53,203 nucleotides of DNA from DATLGD01 sp035540755 (GTDB taxonomy: Bacteria > Actinomycetota > Actinomycetes > Mycobacteriales > SCTD01). The notes under the pieces are model-generated. The model ran no database searches, had not been told where the DNA came from, and saw only the letters and a program-made list of their open reading frames with translations. The stretch is taken from positions 1 through 53,203 of the forward strand of contig DATLGD010000053.1 of assembly GCA_035540755.1 (NCBI GenBank), in the 5' to 3' direction. The stretch's first letter is position 1, and every line of letters starts with the position of its first letter. Made by a program: the position numbers and the translations under genes. This document shows, piece by piece, positions 34,097 to 42,300 of the stretch.

Positions 34097-34583
34097 GCAC
34101 GGCGGCCCGGCTGCCGTCGCGCAGCACCCCGACCACCATCCGGACCTCGCGGCGGTCCGGGTGCTCGGCGGCGACGGCGGCCGGGTCGTCGACGTCCTCC
34201 AGCGCGGCCTCGGCCGAGGGCGGCAGCACGAGCACCTCGTGCGCGAGCGCGACGCCGAGCACCTCCGGGCCGAAGACCAGCCCGGACAGGCGTTCGTCGA
34301 GCGGCCCGTCGCCGAGCGGCTCCTGGGCCACCGGCGTCATGCCCCCCGGGACGCCGGCGACGATCCCCATCGTCTGCGCGAGCTGAGGCTCGGCCCGCAG
34401 CAGCGCCTCGGTCTCCACCAGCGCGAACAGCTGCGGCGGCTGGTCCCAGCCGGCCTCGGCGACGTGCCCCTCCACCTCGCCGACGACGGCGTGCAACGGG
34501 TCGGGGACGGCGACTGAGGCCCGCGTGGGCGGTGCGTCCGGGGCTCCGCCGAGGGCGTCGGACAGGTCTCGATCCGGTGTCAT
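33996..34583 (-). CDS. PPA1309 family protein
   Basis: 195 aa. DPLHAVVGEVEGHVAEAGWDQPPQLFALV, PVAQEPLGDGPLDERLSGL, and DRREVRMVVGVLRDGSRAAVLRLRG follow the actinobacterial PPA1309 family, which is commonly found beside the UPF0182 gene, as here. Function unknown. The start at 34583 is an ATG. It diverges from the UPF0182 gene and overlaps the 3' end of the histidine kinase by 101 bp tail to tail. Confidence 0.88.
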   Translation of the reverse strand: MTPDRDLSDALGGAPDAPPTRASVAVPDPLHAVVGEVEGHVAEAGWDQPPQLFALVETEALLRAEPQLAQTMGIVAGVPGGMTPVAQEPLGDGPLDERLSGLVFGPEVLGVALAHEVLVLPPSAEAALEDVDDPAAVAAEHPDRREVRMVVGVLRDGSRAAVLRLRGTGGEPDERVTGPDLAPGLAEALLATLED

Positions 34584-34669
34584 GACCCCGATCCTTCCCG
34601 ATCGGGGGAACCGGAGCCGCTGTGGTTGAGTTGCCGGAGAGAACTGCCGTCTCCTGGAAGTGAGCCCTC

Positions 34670-37663
34670 GTGGCCGTCCGCACCCCCGGGGCAGGCCTGC
34701 CGGCCCGCCCGCGCCTGCTCGGACCTGCGCTCGTCGTGGTCGCCGTCATCCTCATGTTCGGCGGCCTGGTCCTGTCGCTGTACACCGACCTGCTGTGGTT
34801 CCAGGAGACCGGCTACACGGCGGTCTTCACCACCGTGCTGCAGACCCGGGCGCTGCTGTTCGTGGTGTTCGGGCTGCTCATGGCGGTGCTCGTGGGCGCG
34901 AACGCCTACCTGGCGTACCGGATGCGGCCGCCGTTCCGGCCGATGTCGCTCGAGCAGCAGAACCTCGAGCGGTACCGGGTCGGCGTGGAGCCGTACCTGC
35001 GGCCCCTGCTGCTCGTCGGCGCCGGCGTCTTCGGCCTGTTCGCCGGCCTGTCGGCCGCCGCCCGCTGGCAGACCTGGCTGCTGTGGCGCAACGGCTCACA
35101 GTTCGGCGTCCTCGACGCGCAGTTCGAGCGCGACGTCAGCTACTTCGCCTTCACCTACCCCTTCCAGCGGTTCGTGCTGGGCTTCCTCATCACCGCCGTC
35201 GTGTTCTCGCTCATCGCGGCCGCGGCGGTGCACTACCTGTTCGGCGGCGTGCGGCTGCAGACGCCCGGCGACAAGGTCAGCCCCGCGGCGCGGGCGCACC
35301 TGTCGGTGCTGGTCGGCGTCATCGTGCTGCTGAAGGCCTTCGCCTACTACCTCGACCGGTTCGGGCTCGCCTTCTCCGACCGCGGGTTCGTGCAGGGACC
35401 GCACTTCACCGACGTCAACGCCGTCCTGCCGGCCAAGAACATCCTCATCGGCATCGCGGTCATCTGCGCGCTGCTGTTCTTCGCCAACATCGTGGTGCGC
35501 AACATCGTGCTGCCGGCCGGTGCGCTCGGCCTGCTCGTGCTGTCGTCGATCGTCATCGGCGGCATCTACCCGGCGGTCGTCCAGCAGGTCCGGGTCACGC
35601 CGAACGAGGTCGAGCGCGAGGCTCCGTTCATCCAGCGCAACATCGACGCCACCCGCGCCGCGTACGGCATCGACGGGACGGAGGTCGTCGACTACCGAGC
35701 GCAGCAGGACGCCGACGTCGACGAGCTCGAGACCGAGCAGGCCCGGGTGGACACCGCCCGCCTGCTCGACCCGAACCAGCTCTCGCCGACGTTCGAGCAG
35801 CTGCGCCGGCTGACCTTCTACTTCGGCGTCACCGACAGCCTGGACATCGACCGCTACGAGGTCGACGGCGAGCTGCAGGACTTCGTCGTGGCGGCCCGCG
35901 AGGTCGACATCTCCAACCTGTCCGGCGCGCAGCGCAACTGGATCCGCGAGCGCCTGGCCTACACCCACGGCAACGGGCTCATCGCCGCGCCGGCCAACGC
36001 CGTCGACTCCGAGGGACGGCCGGCGTTCGTCGACGTCGACGCGCCGGACAGCCCCATCCAGCTGGACCAGCCGCGCATCTACTACGGCGAGCTGTCGCCG
36101 GAGTACTCCGTCGTCAACACCGACGAGCCCGAGATCGACGGGCCCAGCGACTTCCAGGCCGCGGAGGCCGCCGTCCCCGACGACGTCGAGGAGGCCCCGC
36201 CGGTCGACGAAGAGCCCACCGGCAACGAGGCGACCTTCAACTACGACGGCGACGGCGGCGTCCAGCTGACCCATCTCGGTCGCAAGCTCGCCTACGCCCT
36301 GAAGTACCGCGAGCCGAACCTGGTGCTGTCGAACGCGATCCGGGACGACAGCCGGATCATGTACGACCGCGAGCCGCGCGACCGCGTCCGCAAGGTCGCG
36401 CCGTTCCTCGAGGTCGACGCCGACCCGTACCCGGCCGCCATCGACGGCCGCATCGTCTGGATCGTCGACGGCTACACGACCAGCAGCGGGTACCCGTACT
36501 CGCAGCGGGTCAACTTCGGTGACGTCACCACCGACAGCCAGAGCGGCGGCATCGCCGTGCAGCGCCAGGCCAACTACATCCGCAACTCCGTGAAGGCCAC
36601 CGTCGACGCCTACACCGGCGAGGTCACGCTGTACCAGTTCGGCGACCGCGACCCGGTGCTCGAGTCCTGGAACAAGGCCTTCGGCGGCGACCTCGTGCAG
36701 CCCGAGAGCGAGATCAGCGACGAGCTGCGGGCGCACCTGCGCTACCCGGAGGACCTGTTCAAGGTGCAGCGCGAGCTGCTCGCGCAGTACCACGTCGAGG
36801 ACGCCCGCGAGTTCTTCAGCCGCGAGGACTACTGGGAGATCCCGGCCGACCCGGCCGAGGCCATCAACCGCATCGCCGGTGGCGTCGTCCCGCCGCCCGG
36901 TCAGGAGACCGGCACGCAGGCCCAGCCGCAGCAGAACGTCCTCGAGGCCGCCGCCGGCGGACCGCGGCAGCCGCCGTTCTACTCGATGCTCGAGTTCCCG
37001 GGGCAGGACCGGCAGTTCCGCCTGAACACCTCGTTCACGGCCCTGAACCGGCCGAACCTCGCGGCGTTCGCGTCCGTGTCGTCCGACCCGGACGACTACG
37101 GCGTCATCCGGGTCCTGCAGGTGCCGCGCGGCAACCCGCCGAACGGTCCGGGGCAGGTCGCGAACCAGTTCCTGTCCGAGCAGGTCGTGGCCGAGTCGCT
37201 GTTCCCGTTCCGGCAGAACCGGGCGGAGGTCACCTTCGGCAACCTGCTGACGCTGCCGGCCGGCGACGGGCTGCTGTACGTGCAGCCGGTGTTCGTGCGG
37301 GCGCAGGGCGGCGAGAGCTTCCCGACGCTGCAGCGCGTGCTGGTGAGCTTCGGCAACGAGGTCGCCGCCGGCCGCACCCTCGCGGAGTCGCTCGCCGACC
37401 TGTTCGGCGCGCCGGCCCCCGCCACGCCGACGCCGCCGGCCGACGGCGCGCCCACCGAGGAGACGCCGGCGGAGACGCCCGCGGCCCCGCCGGCCGCACC
37501 GCCCGCCGACCTCGCCGCGGCCGTGCGCGAGGCGGACGAGGCCTACCGGGCCGGCGAGGACGCGCTGCGGCGGCAGGACTTCGCCGCCTACGGCGAGGCG
37601 CAGCGCCGGCTCCGCGCCGCGATCGACCGGGCGGCCGAGCTGAGCCAGCAGCAGGGCGGCTGA
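34670..37663 (+). CDS. UPF0182 family large membrane protein
   Basis: 997 aa, the family's usual size. Seven or so membrane helices lie in residues 10-310 (LLGPALVVVAVILMFGGLVL first), followed by a large extracytoplasmic domain with family motifs WFQETGY, YVDRFGLAFSDRG-like YYLDRFGLAFSDRGFVQG, NIDATRAAYGI, and FYFGV. The C-terminus has a Pro/Ala-rich linker then a helix (LAAAVREADEAYRAGEDAL, YGEAQRRLRAAID). GTG at 34670 follows CTGGAAGTGAGCCCTC. It corresponds to Rv3193c. Function unknown; a membrane quality-control role with the nearby PDZ-Lon protease is only a guess from conserved neighbourhood. Confidence 0.93.
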   Translation: MAVRTPGAGLPARPRLLGPALVVVAVILMFGGLVLSLYTDLLWFQETGYTAVFTTVLQTRALLFVVFGLLMAVLVGANAYLAYRMRPPFRPMSLEQQNLERYRVGVEPYLRPLLLVGAGVFGLFAGLSAAARWQTWLLWRNGSQFGVLDAQFERDVSYFAFTYPFQRFVLGFLITAVVFSLIAAAAVHYLFGGVRLQTPGDKVSPAARAHLSVLVGVIVLLKAFAYYLDRFGLAFSDRGFVQGPHFTDVNAVLPAKNILIGIAVICALLFFANIVVRNIVLPAGALGLLVLSSIVIGGIYPAVVQQVRVTPNEVEREAPFIQRNIDATRAAYGIDGTEVVDYRAQQDADVDELETEQARVDTARLLDPNQLSPTFEQLRRLTFYFGVTDSLDIDRYEVDGELQDFVVAAREVDISNLSGAQRNWIRERLAYTHGNGLIAAPANAVDSEGRPAFVDVDAPDSPIQLDQPRIYYGELSPEYSVVNTDEPEIDGPSDFQAAEAAVPDDVEEAPPVDEEPTGNEATFNYDGDGGVQLTHLGRKLAYALKYREPNLVLSNAIRDDSRIMYDREPRDRVRKVAPFLEVDADPYPAAIDGRIVWIVDGYTTSSGYPYSQRVNFGDVTTDSQSGGIAVQRQANYIRNSVKATVDAYTGEVTLYQFGDRDPVLESWNKAFGGDLVQPESEISDELRAHLRYPEDLFKVQRELLAQYHVEDAREFFSREDYWEIPADPAEAINRIAGGVVPPPGQETGTQAQPQQNVLEAAAGGPRQPPFYSMLEFPGQDRQFRLNTSFTALNRPNLAAFASVSSDPDDYGVIRVLQVPRGNPPNGPGQVANQFLSEQVVAESLFPFRQNRAEVTFGNLLTLPAGDGLLYVQPVFVRAQGGESFPTLQRVLVSFGNEVAAGRTLAESLADLFGAPAPATPTPPADGAPTEETPAETPAAPPAAPPADLAAAVREADEAYRAGEDALRRQDFAAYGEAQRRLRAAIDRAAELSQQQGG

Positions 37664-37675
37664 CCTCACCCTCAG

Positions 37676-37700
37676 CTTGCGTCCGCGTCCTGACACATGG
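37676..37700 (+). repeat. Intergenic repeat, copy 3
   Basis: CTTGCGTCCGCGTCCTG followed by ACACATGG, the same element as at 859 and 2614, here 13 nt after the UPF0182 stop and before the convergent arsC-like gene. Confidence 0.6.
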
Positions 37701-37761
37701 CGCCGGCACGGACGGCCGGACGTCCTGGTGCGGCCGGTTTGCCAGGATGCCGAATGCACGA

Positions 37762-38118
37762 TCAGGGGTCGAGCAGGTCCAGCAGGCGCTCCGGCGGCCG
37801 TGCCACGACGGCGCGATCGCCGCGCACCACCACCGGCCGCTCGATCAGCTCTGGATGCGTCGCCAGTGCGTCGAGCAGCTGCTCGCGGTTGGCGTCGGCC
37901 AGGCCGAGCTCGCGGAACAGCGGCTCGCCGGTCCTGGTGAGCCCGCGCGGATCGTCGGTGCCAAGCAGGACGAGGACCCGCTCGATCTCCTCGCGGCTCG
38001 GCGGCGTCTCGAGGTAGAGCACCCGCTCGACCTCGACGCCCCGCTCGGCCAGCAGCGCCTCCGCGCCGCGGCTCTTGCTGCAGCGCGGGTTGGCCCAGAT
38101 CGTCACGCCGTCGCTCAT
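37762..38118 (-). CDS. arsC: ArsC-family arsenate reductase (glutaredoxin-dependent type)
   Basis: 118 aa. The first strand and active-site loop read WANPRCSKSRGA with the catalytic Cys13, then VERVLYLETPPSREEI, and later RTGEPLFRELGL (RxGEP-type arginine region) and HPELIERPVVVRGDRAVVARPPE. This is the ArsC/YffB thioredoxin-fold family; reduction of arsenate by a glutathione or mycothiol-linked system is the family role. No other ars genes are nearby, so a general reductase is possible. ATG at 38118. Confidence 0.88.
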   Translation of the reverse strand: MSDGVTIWANPRCSKSRGAEALLAERGVEVERVLYLETPPSREEIERVLVLLGTDDPRGLTRTGEPLFRELGLADANREQLLDALATHPELIERPVVVRGDRAVVARPPERLLDLLDP

Positions 38119-38184
38119 GGCGCCAGTCTGACCGGCGCGTTTGCACCGCCGTCCGCGGGTCACGTAAGGTTGTGCACGTACCGA

Positions 38185-38258
38185 CGCGGGGTGGAGCAGC
38201 TCGGTAGCTCGCTGGGCTCATAACCCAGAGGTCGCAGGTTCAAATCCTGCCCCCGCTA
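38185..38258 (+). tRNA. Initiator tRNA-fMet (CAT)
   Basis: Full cloverleaf of 74 nt without encoded CCA. The anticodon CAT is at 38219-38221. The anticodon stem has the three G-C pairs (GGG/CCC) of initiator tRNAs, and the first base C faces U72, so the acceptor end is unpaired as required of an initiator. The T-loop is TTCAAAT. TAAGGT at 38165-38170 may be the promoter -10. Confidence 0.97.
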
Positions 38259-38269
38259 CAGCGATCAGG

Positions 38270-38299
38270 GACCCCGGCACTGTTCATAGTGCCGGGGTC
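38270..38299 (+). terminator. Terminator hairpin after tRNA-fMet
   Basis: GACCCCGGCACT (38270-38281) pairs perfectly with AGTGCCGGGGTC (38288-38299) around a 6-nt loop, followed by TCTGCC. Confidence 0.9.
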
Positions 38300-38442
38300 T
38301 CTGCCGTGCGCAACCAGGTGCCGAGGGCGCAAGTCGCCTACGTCGGCCTTGCGGTCGGGTGACCGCACCCTGGCGGGTGCGCTCAGGTGAAGCTGCACGG
38401 GCCCGCAGGCCCTATCGGCCGACCTGTGGCCCAGGGATCCCG

Positions 38443-39014
38443 CTAGGACGATCGCGGCGTTCGCCCCAGCAGGTAGAACTCGTCGTTGGGCATCGTCCCG
38501 GTCAGGTGAACGAGCCGATTGGACATGCCGAAGAACGCCACGACGGAGCCGACGTCACAGACGTCGTCCTCAGTCAGGCCGTGCTTACGCAGCCCGGCGA
38601 GGTCCTCTGGTGCGACCGTCCAAGGCTGCAGTGACAGTCGCACCGAGAACTCCAGGACCGCTCTCTGCCGGTCGTCCAGCTCCGCCTTGCGCCAATCCGT
38701 GGCGACCTGATCGGCCAGTCGCGGGTTCCGGGAGCGGATGCGGGCGATCGCCCCGTGGGCGACGACGCAGTACAGGCAGTGGTTCTCAGCACTGGTGGCG
38801 ACGACGATCAGCTCGCGGTCGGCCTTGCTGAGCGCGGTGTCTCCTTGTCCATGAGCGCGTCGTGGTAGCTGAAGAACGCCCGCCACTCTTCCGGTCGGTG
38901 CGCGAGCATCATGAACACGTTCGGCACGAACCCCGACTCCTGCTCGACCTCGTCGATCCGAGACCTCAGGTCCTCGGGCAGGTCAGCCCGCTCAGGGACG
39001 GGGAAGCGGCTCAA
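38443..39014 (-). pseudogene. AhpD/carboxymuconolactone decarboxylase-like peroxidase-related gene, frameshifted
   Basis: Two frames together make one protein of the peroxidase-related family: the first (39014 to about 38842) gives LSRFPVPERADLPEDL to SYHDALMDKE, the second (about 38838 to 38443) continues TALSKADRELIVVATSAEN with the redox CLYC and the following His, ending LLGRTPRSS. The break is at about 38838-38845, where one base is missing or two are extra (after GACAAGGAGACACC). All catalytic residues survive in the second frame, so this is a recent lesion or a sequencing error. A TTG start at 39014 is assumed. The gene is 40 nt behind the M20 amidohydrolase and likely its operon partner. 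Confidence 0.8.
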
Positions 39015-39054
39015 CGCGGCCAGGCGGTCCTCCTTGGACGGGTGCGGGCGCGTG

Positions 39055-40212
39055 TCAGGCGGTGAGGCTGTCGTGCACGACCTGCGTGTAGAACGCAATG
39101 CCGGCGCTGAGGATGTCGTCGTTGAAGACGTAGTCGCTGCTGTGCAGCGGAGTCCCGCCGTGACCGGGACCCGTCCCGTTGCCCAGGAACAGCAGGCACG
39201 CGGGGGCGTGGCCCGCGAGGACACCGAAGTCCTCGCTGGCCATGACCGGTGCACAGGCTCCGTCGACGCGGTTCGTGCCGAGCGCGCACTGCGCGGCGCG
39301 CACAGCGCGCGCGGTGGCGCCAGGGTCGTTGACGGTCGGCGCGAACTCGCGCGTGTAGGTGACGTCGACGGAGGCGCCGTGCGCGGTGGCGATGCCGGTG
39401 CTGATCGCGCGGACGCGCTGCTCCAGCACGGCTTGCACAGCGGGGTCGAAGCTGCGGGTGTCGCCGGTGATGGTGACGTTGCTCGGGATGGCGTTGCGGG
39501 CGCCGTCGGTGTGCAACTCGGTGCAGGAGACGACGGCAGTGGCGACCGGGTCGACGTTGCGGCCGACGATGCTCTGCAGCGCGGTGATGATCTCCGCGGC
39601 AACAATGAGCGGGTCGATGACGAGGTGGGGCGCGCTGGCGTGTCCGCCACGGCCGTGGATCGCGATCGTGAAGTTGTCCTCGCTGGCCATGATGGCACCG
39701 GGGCTGGTGAGCAGGTGCCCAGCGGGCATGCCCGGCATGTTGTGCAGTCCGTACAGCGTGTCGAGCGGGAAACGGTCGAACAGGCCGTCGTCGATCATGG
39801 CCTGCGCTCCGCGACCGGGCTCCTCGGCTGGCTGGAACAGCAGCCGTATCGTGCCGTCGAAGTCCCGCTCGGCCAGGCCCGCTGCGGCGCCGAGCAGCAT
39901 CGCCATGTGCCCGTCGTGGCCGCAGGCGTGCATCGCGCCGGGATGGGTGGAGGCGTAGGCGACGCCGCTGCTCTCCTGGAGAGGCAGCGCGTCGAGCTCG
40001 CAGCGCAGGCCGACCGCGCGGTTGCTGCTGCCGCGGGTGAGCGAGCCGACGACGCCGGTGCCGCCGACACCGGTCGCGACGTAGAAGCCCAAGCCGCGCA
40101 GCACCCCGGCGACGTACTGCGCAGTGTGGTGCTCCCCGAACGCGGTCTCGGGGATGCGGTGCAGCTGGTGGCGCCAGTCGCGCACACGGGGGTCGACGTC
40201 GAGGACGGTCAC
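39055..40212 (-). CDS. M20 family amidohydrolase (hippurate/N-acyl amino acid hydrolase type)
   Basis: 385 aa. Metal-site motifs: MHACGHDGHMAMLLGAA, and FQPAEEPGRGA with the catalytic Glu pair; the dimerisation domain contains GRGGHASAPHLVIDPL, and SEDFGVLAGHAP near the end. The family removes acyl groups from amino acids or hydrolyses indole-acetyl and hippuryl amides. The start is GTG at 40212 (TVLDVDPRVRDWRHQLHRIPE), placing the first helix at the usual position; the ribosome site is weak and a start at 40251 is conceivable. It follows the LysR gene by 59 nt on the same strand. Confidence 0.9.
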   Translation of the reverse strand: MTVLDVDPRVRDWRHQLHRIPETAFGEHHTAQYVAGVLRGLGFYVATGVGGTGVVGSLTRGSSNRAVGLRCELDALPLQESSGVAYASTHPGAMHACGHDGHMAMLLGAAAGLAERDFDGTIRLLFQPAEEPGRGAQAMIDDGLFDRFPLDTLYGLHNMPGMPAGHLLTSPGAIMASEDNFTIAIHGRGGHASAPHLVIDPLIVAAEIITALQSIVGRNVDPVATAVVSCTELHTDGARNAIPSNVTITGDTRSFDPAVQAVLEQRVRAISTGIATAHGASVDVTYTREFAPTVNDPGATARAVRAAQCALGTNRVDGACAPVMASEDFGVLAGHAPACLLFLGNGTGPGHGGTPLHSSDYVFNDDILSAGIAFYTQVVHDSLTA

Positions 40213-40271
40213 CGCAGCAGTCTGGGTGCAGGGACCGTCCGGGTCCACCGCGCGAAGCAGAGCCGGACCTG

Positions 40272-41171
40272 TTAGTTCTCCTTCCCGGTCGCGGCTCTGT
40301 GGGAGACCACAAGGGCGTCGGTGAAGGCGGCGGTCGTCGGTTGGTCGAGGGCGCCGAGACGGACGGCCGCGAACACCGAGCGGGCCGGAGCGGCGGGCAG
40401 CGCGTGCACGGCGAGGCCATCGCGTCCGGCTGCCCCCGCGAGATCCGGCACGAGTGCCGCGGCGAGACCGTGCGCGACGAGGGTGAGGTGGATCTGCAGG
40501 TCGGTGGACACGTGCTGCACGTCGGGCTCGAAGCCGGCCGCGCGGCACGCTGCCGTCGCCCAGTCCCGGGCCGCCGTCCCGGTGGGCTCGAGGACGAAGG
40601 GGCGGTGTGCAAGGCCGGCCAGCGTGCGCTCCGGCCATGCGGAGGGCACGGCCAGCCGCAGCTCGTCGCGGAACAGGCCCCGCCGCTCGACCTCACGCGG
40701 CCGCGGCAGAGGCCGGTCGGGGTACTCCTCGCCGAGCACAAGGTCGAACTGTCCGGCGACGAGCGCGGGCAGCGCGGACTCCGGCTCGGCCTCGGTGACC
40801 TCCACACGCAGGCTCGGGTGCTCCTGCGCCAGGCGCAGCAGCACGTCCGGCAGCAGCGCCAGGACCGCCGTCTGGAACGCGGCTACCCGCAGCGTGCCGA
40901 CGGTGTCGTGCAGGGACCGCGCGAGCGCTGCCTCGGCGCGCTCCATCTCCGCGAGCAGCCGCTCGGCGTGCTCGACCAGCACATCCGCCTGCGGCGTCAG
41001 CCGCACCCGCCGGCCGGCCGGCTCCAGCAGCGTCACGCGCGTCTCCCGCTCCAGCGTCGCGAGCTGCTGGGACACCGCCGACGGGCTGTAGCCGAGCGCC
41101 TCGGCCACCGCAGTCACGGTCCCGCGACGCTTCAGCTCGCGCAGCAGGCGCAGACGTCGCAGATCGAGCAA
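40272..41171 (-). CDS. LysR family transcriptional regulator
   Basis: 299 aa. The N-terminal HTH (LRLLRELKRRGTVTAVAEALGYSPSAVSQQLATLE) is typical, followed by the two-lobed effector domain (GTLRVAAFQTAVLALLPDVL, FDLVLGEEYP). TTG at 41171 is chosen because TGGAGG lies 6 nt upstream. It diverges from the diaminopropionate-lyase-like gene across 94 bp containing TCACG (41204) and CGTGA (41225) as a loose dyad. It probably controls both its own M20 unit and the divergent catabolic genes in response to an amino acid-like effector. Confidence 0.92.
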   Translation of the reverse strand: MLDLRRLRLLRELKRRGTVTAVAEALGYSPSAVSQQLATLERETRVTLLEPAGRRVRLTPQADVLVEHAERLLAEMERAEAALARSLHDTVGTLRVAAFQTAVLALLPDVLLRLAQEHPSLRVEVTEAEPESALPALVAGQFDLVLGEEYPDRPLPRPREVERRGLFRDELRLAVPSAWPERTLAGLAHRPFVLEPTGTAARDWATAACRAAGFEPDVQHVSTDLQIHLTLVAHGLAAALVPDLAGAAGRDGLAVHALPAAPARSVFAAVRLGALDQPTTAAFTDALVVSHRAATGKEN

Positions 41172-41265
41172 TATGAGCCTCCAGCAAATCGTGCGGTTCT
41201 TCTTCACGGTACTGGCTCGCTGTTCGTGATGGACCTGCAAGGTGGCGCAGCGGAATGCTGAGCGG

Positions 41266-42300
41266 GTGACGCACTGGTACTTCTCGGACGGCGCCCAGAC
41301 GTGGACCGCAGCGGGGGCTAGCGACGAGGCGGTGGCCTTCCACCGGTCGCTGCCCGGATACGAGCCGACGCCGCTGGTCGACGTGCCGGACCTGGCCGCT
41401 AAGCTTGGCGTCGGCCGCGTGCTGGTCAAGGACGAGTCCGCCCGCCTCGGCCTGCCGGCGTTCAAGATCCTCGGCGCGTCATGGGCGTGCCAGCAGGTGC
41501 AGGCACGGACGTCCGGCGTGCACTTCGTGGCGGCGACTGACGGCAACCACGGGCGCGCTGTCGCCCGCATGGCCGCGCACTTCGACGTCGGTGCGACGGT
41601 GTTCATCCCGTCGGTGATGCTGCCCGAGACCGCCCACCGCATTGCCGGTGAGGGAGCGACGGTCGTTCGCATCGACGGCGACTACGACGAGGCCGTGCGG
41701 CGAGCCGCGGCCTTCGCGGAGGAGCAGCCGAATCGGGCGCTGGTGCAGGACACCGCGTGGGAGGGCTACACGGACATCCCGGCCTTGATCATCGACGGCT
41801 ACCGGACGCTGCTGCACGAGGTCGACGCTGAACTGGCCGCGCAGGGGCTGGCCGCCGACCTCGTCGCGGTGCCCGTCGGCGTGGGCTCGCTGGCTGAGGC
41901 CGTGGTGCGTCACTACCGGCAATCCCACGGGCCCCGACCGCATGTGCTGTCGGTCGAGCCGGACACCGCCGCCTGCGTGCTCGCGAGCCTGCAGGAGCAG
42001 CGCCCCATGACGGTGCCAACCGCCGACACGGTCATGGCGGGCCTGAACTGCGGGACGATCTCCGGCTCGGCCTGGCCCGTCCTGAGGGGCGGCCTTGACG
42101 CTGCCGTGGCGGTCACCGACCACGAGGCGCTGCGCGCCGTCGACGACCTCGGCCGTTTGGGCGTGTCCTCCGGACCGTGCGGCGCCGCGACCCTTGCGGG
42201 CGTCCGCGCCGTCCTCGCCGATCCGCAGATAGGCGCCGCCCTGCACCTGGACAGCGGAGCCGTCGTCGTCCTGCTCAGTACCGAAGGGAACGCCCGATGA
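41266..42300 (+). CDS. Diaminopropionate ammonia-lyase-like PLP enzyme
   Basis: 344 aa. The segment AFHRSLPGYEPTPLVDVPDLAAKLGV through VLVKDESARLGLPAFKILGAS closely follows the YgeX/diaminopropionate ammonia-lyase family; the PLP lysine is Lys67. ATDGNHGRAVA is the phosphate-proximal Asn loop, and the later PVGVGSLAEAV replaces the Gly-rich loop. The family converts 2,3-diaminopropionate to pyruvate and ammonia; other beta-replacement or dehydratase substrates are possible. GTG at 41266 is preferred; GTG at 41242 would add eight residues. The stop overlaps the next ATG by 4 nt. Confidence 0.85.
   Translation: MTHWYFSDGAQTWTAAGASDEAVAFHRSLPGYEPTPLVDVPDLAAKLGVGRVLVKDESARLGLPAFKILGASWACQQVQARTSGVHFVAATDGNHGRAVARMAAHFDVGATVFIPSVMLPETAHRIAGEGATVVRIDGDYDEAVRRAAAFAEEQPNRALVQDTAWEGYTDIPALIIDGYRTLLHEVDAELAAQGLAADLVAVPVGVGSLAEAVVRHYRQSHGPRPHVLSVEPDTAACVLASLQEQRPMTVPTADTVMAGLNCGTISGSAWPVLRGGLDAAVAVTDHEALRAVDDLGRLGVSSGPCGAATLAGVRAVLADPQIGAALHLDSGAVVVLLSTEGNAR

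Noticed and set aside
38185..38258. Integrated element with attL/attR at the tRNA
   Set aside because: The tRNA is complete and no second copy of its 3' end or an integrase gene was found to the right within the window, so site-specific integration is not shown.
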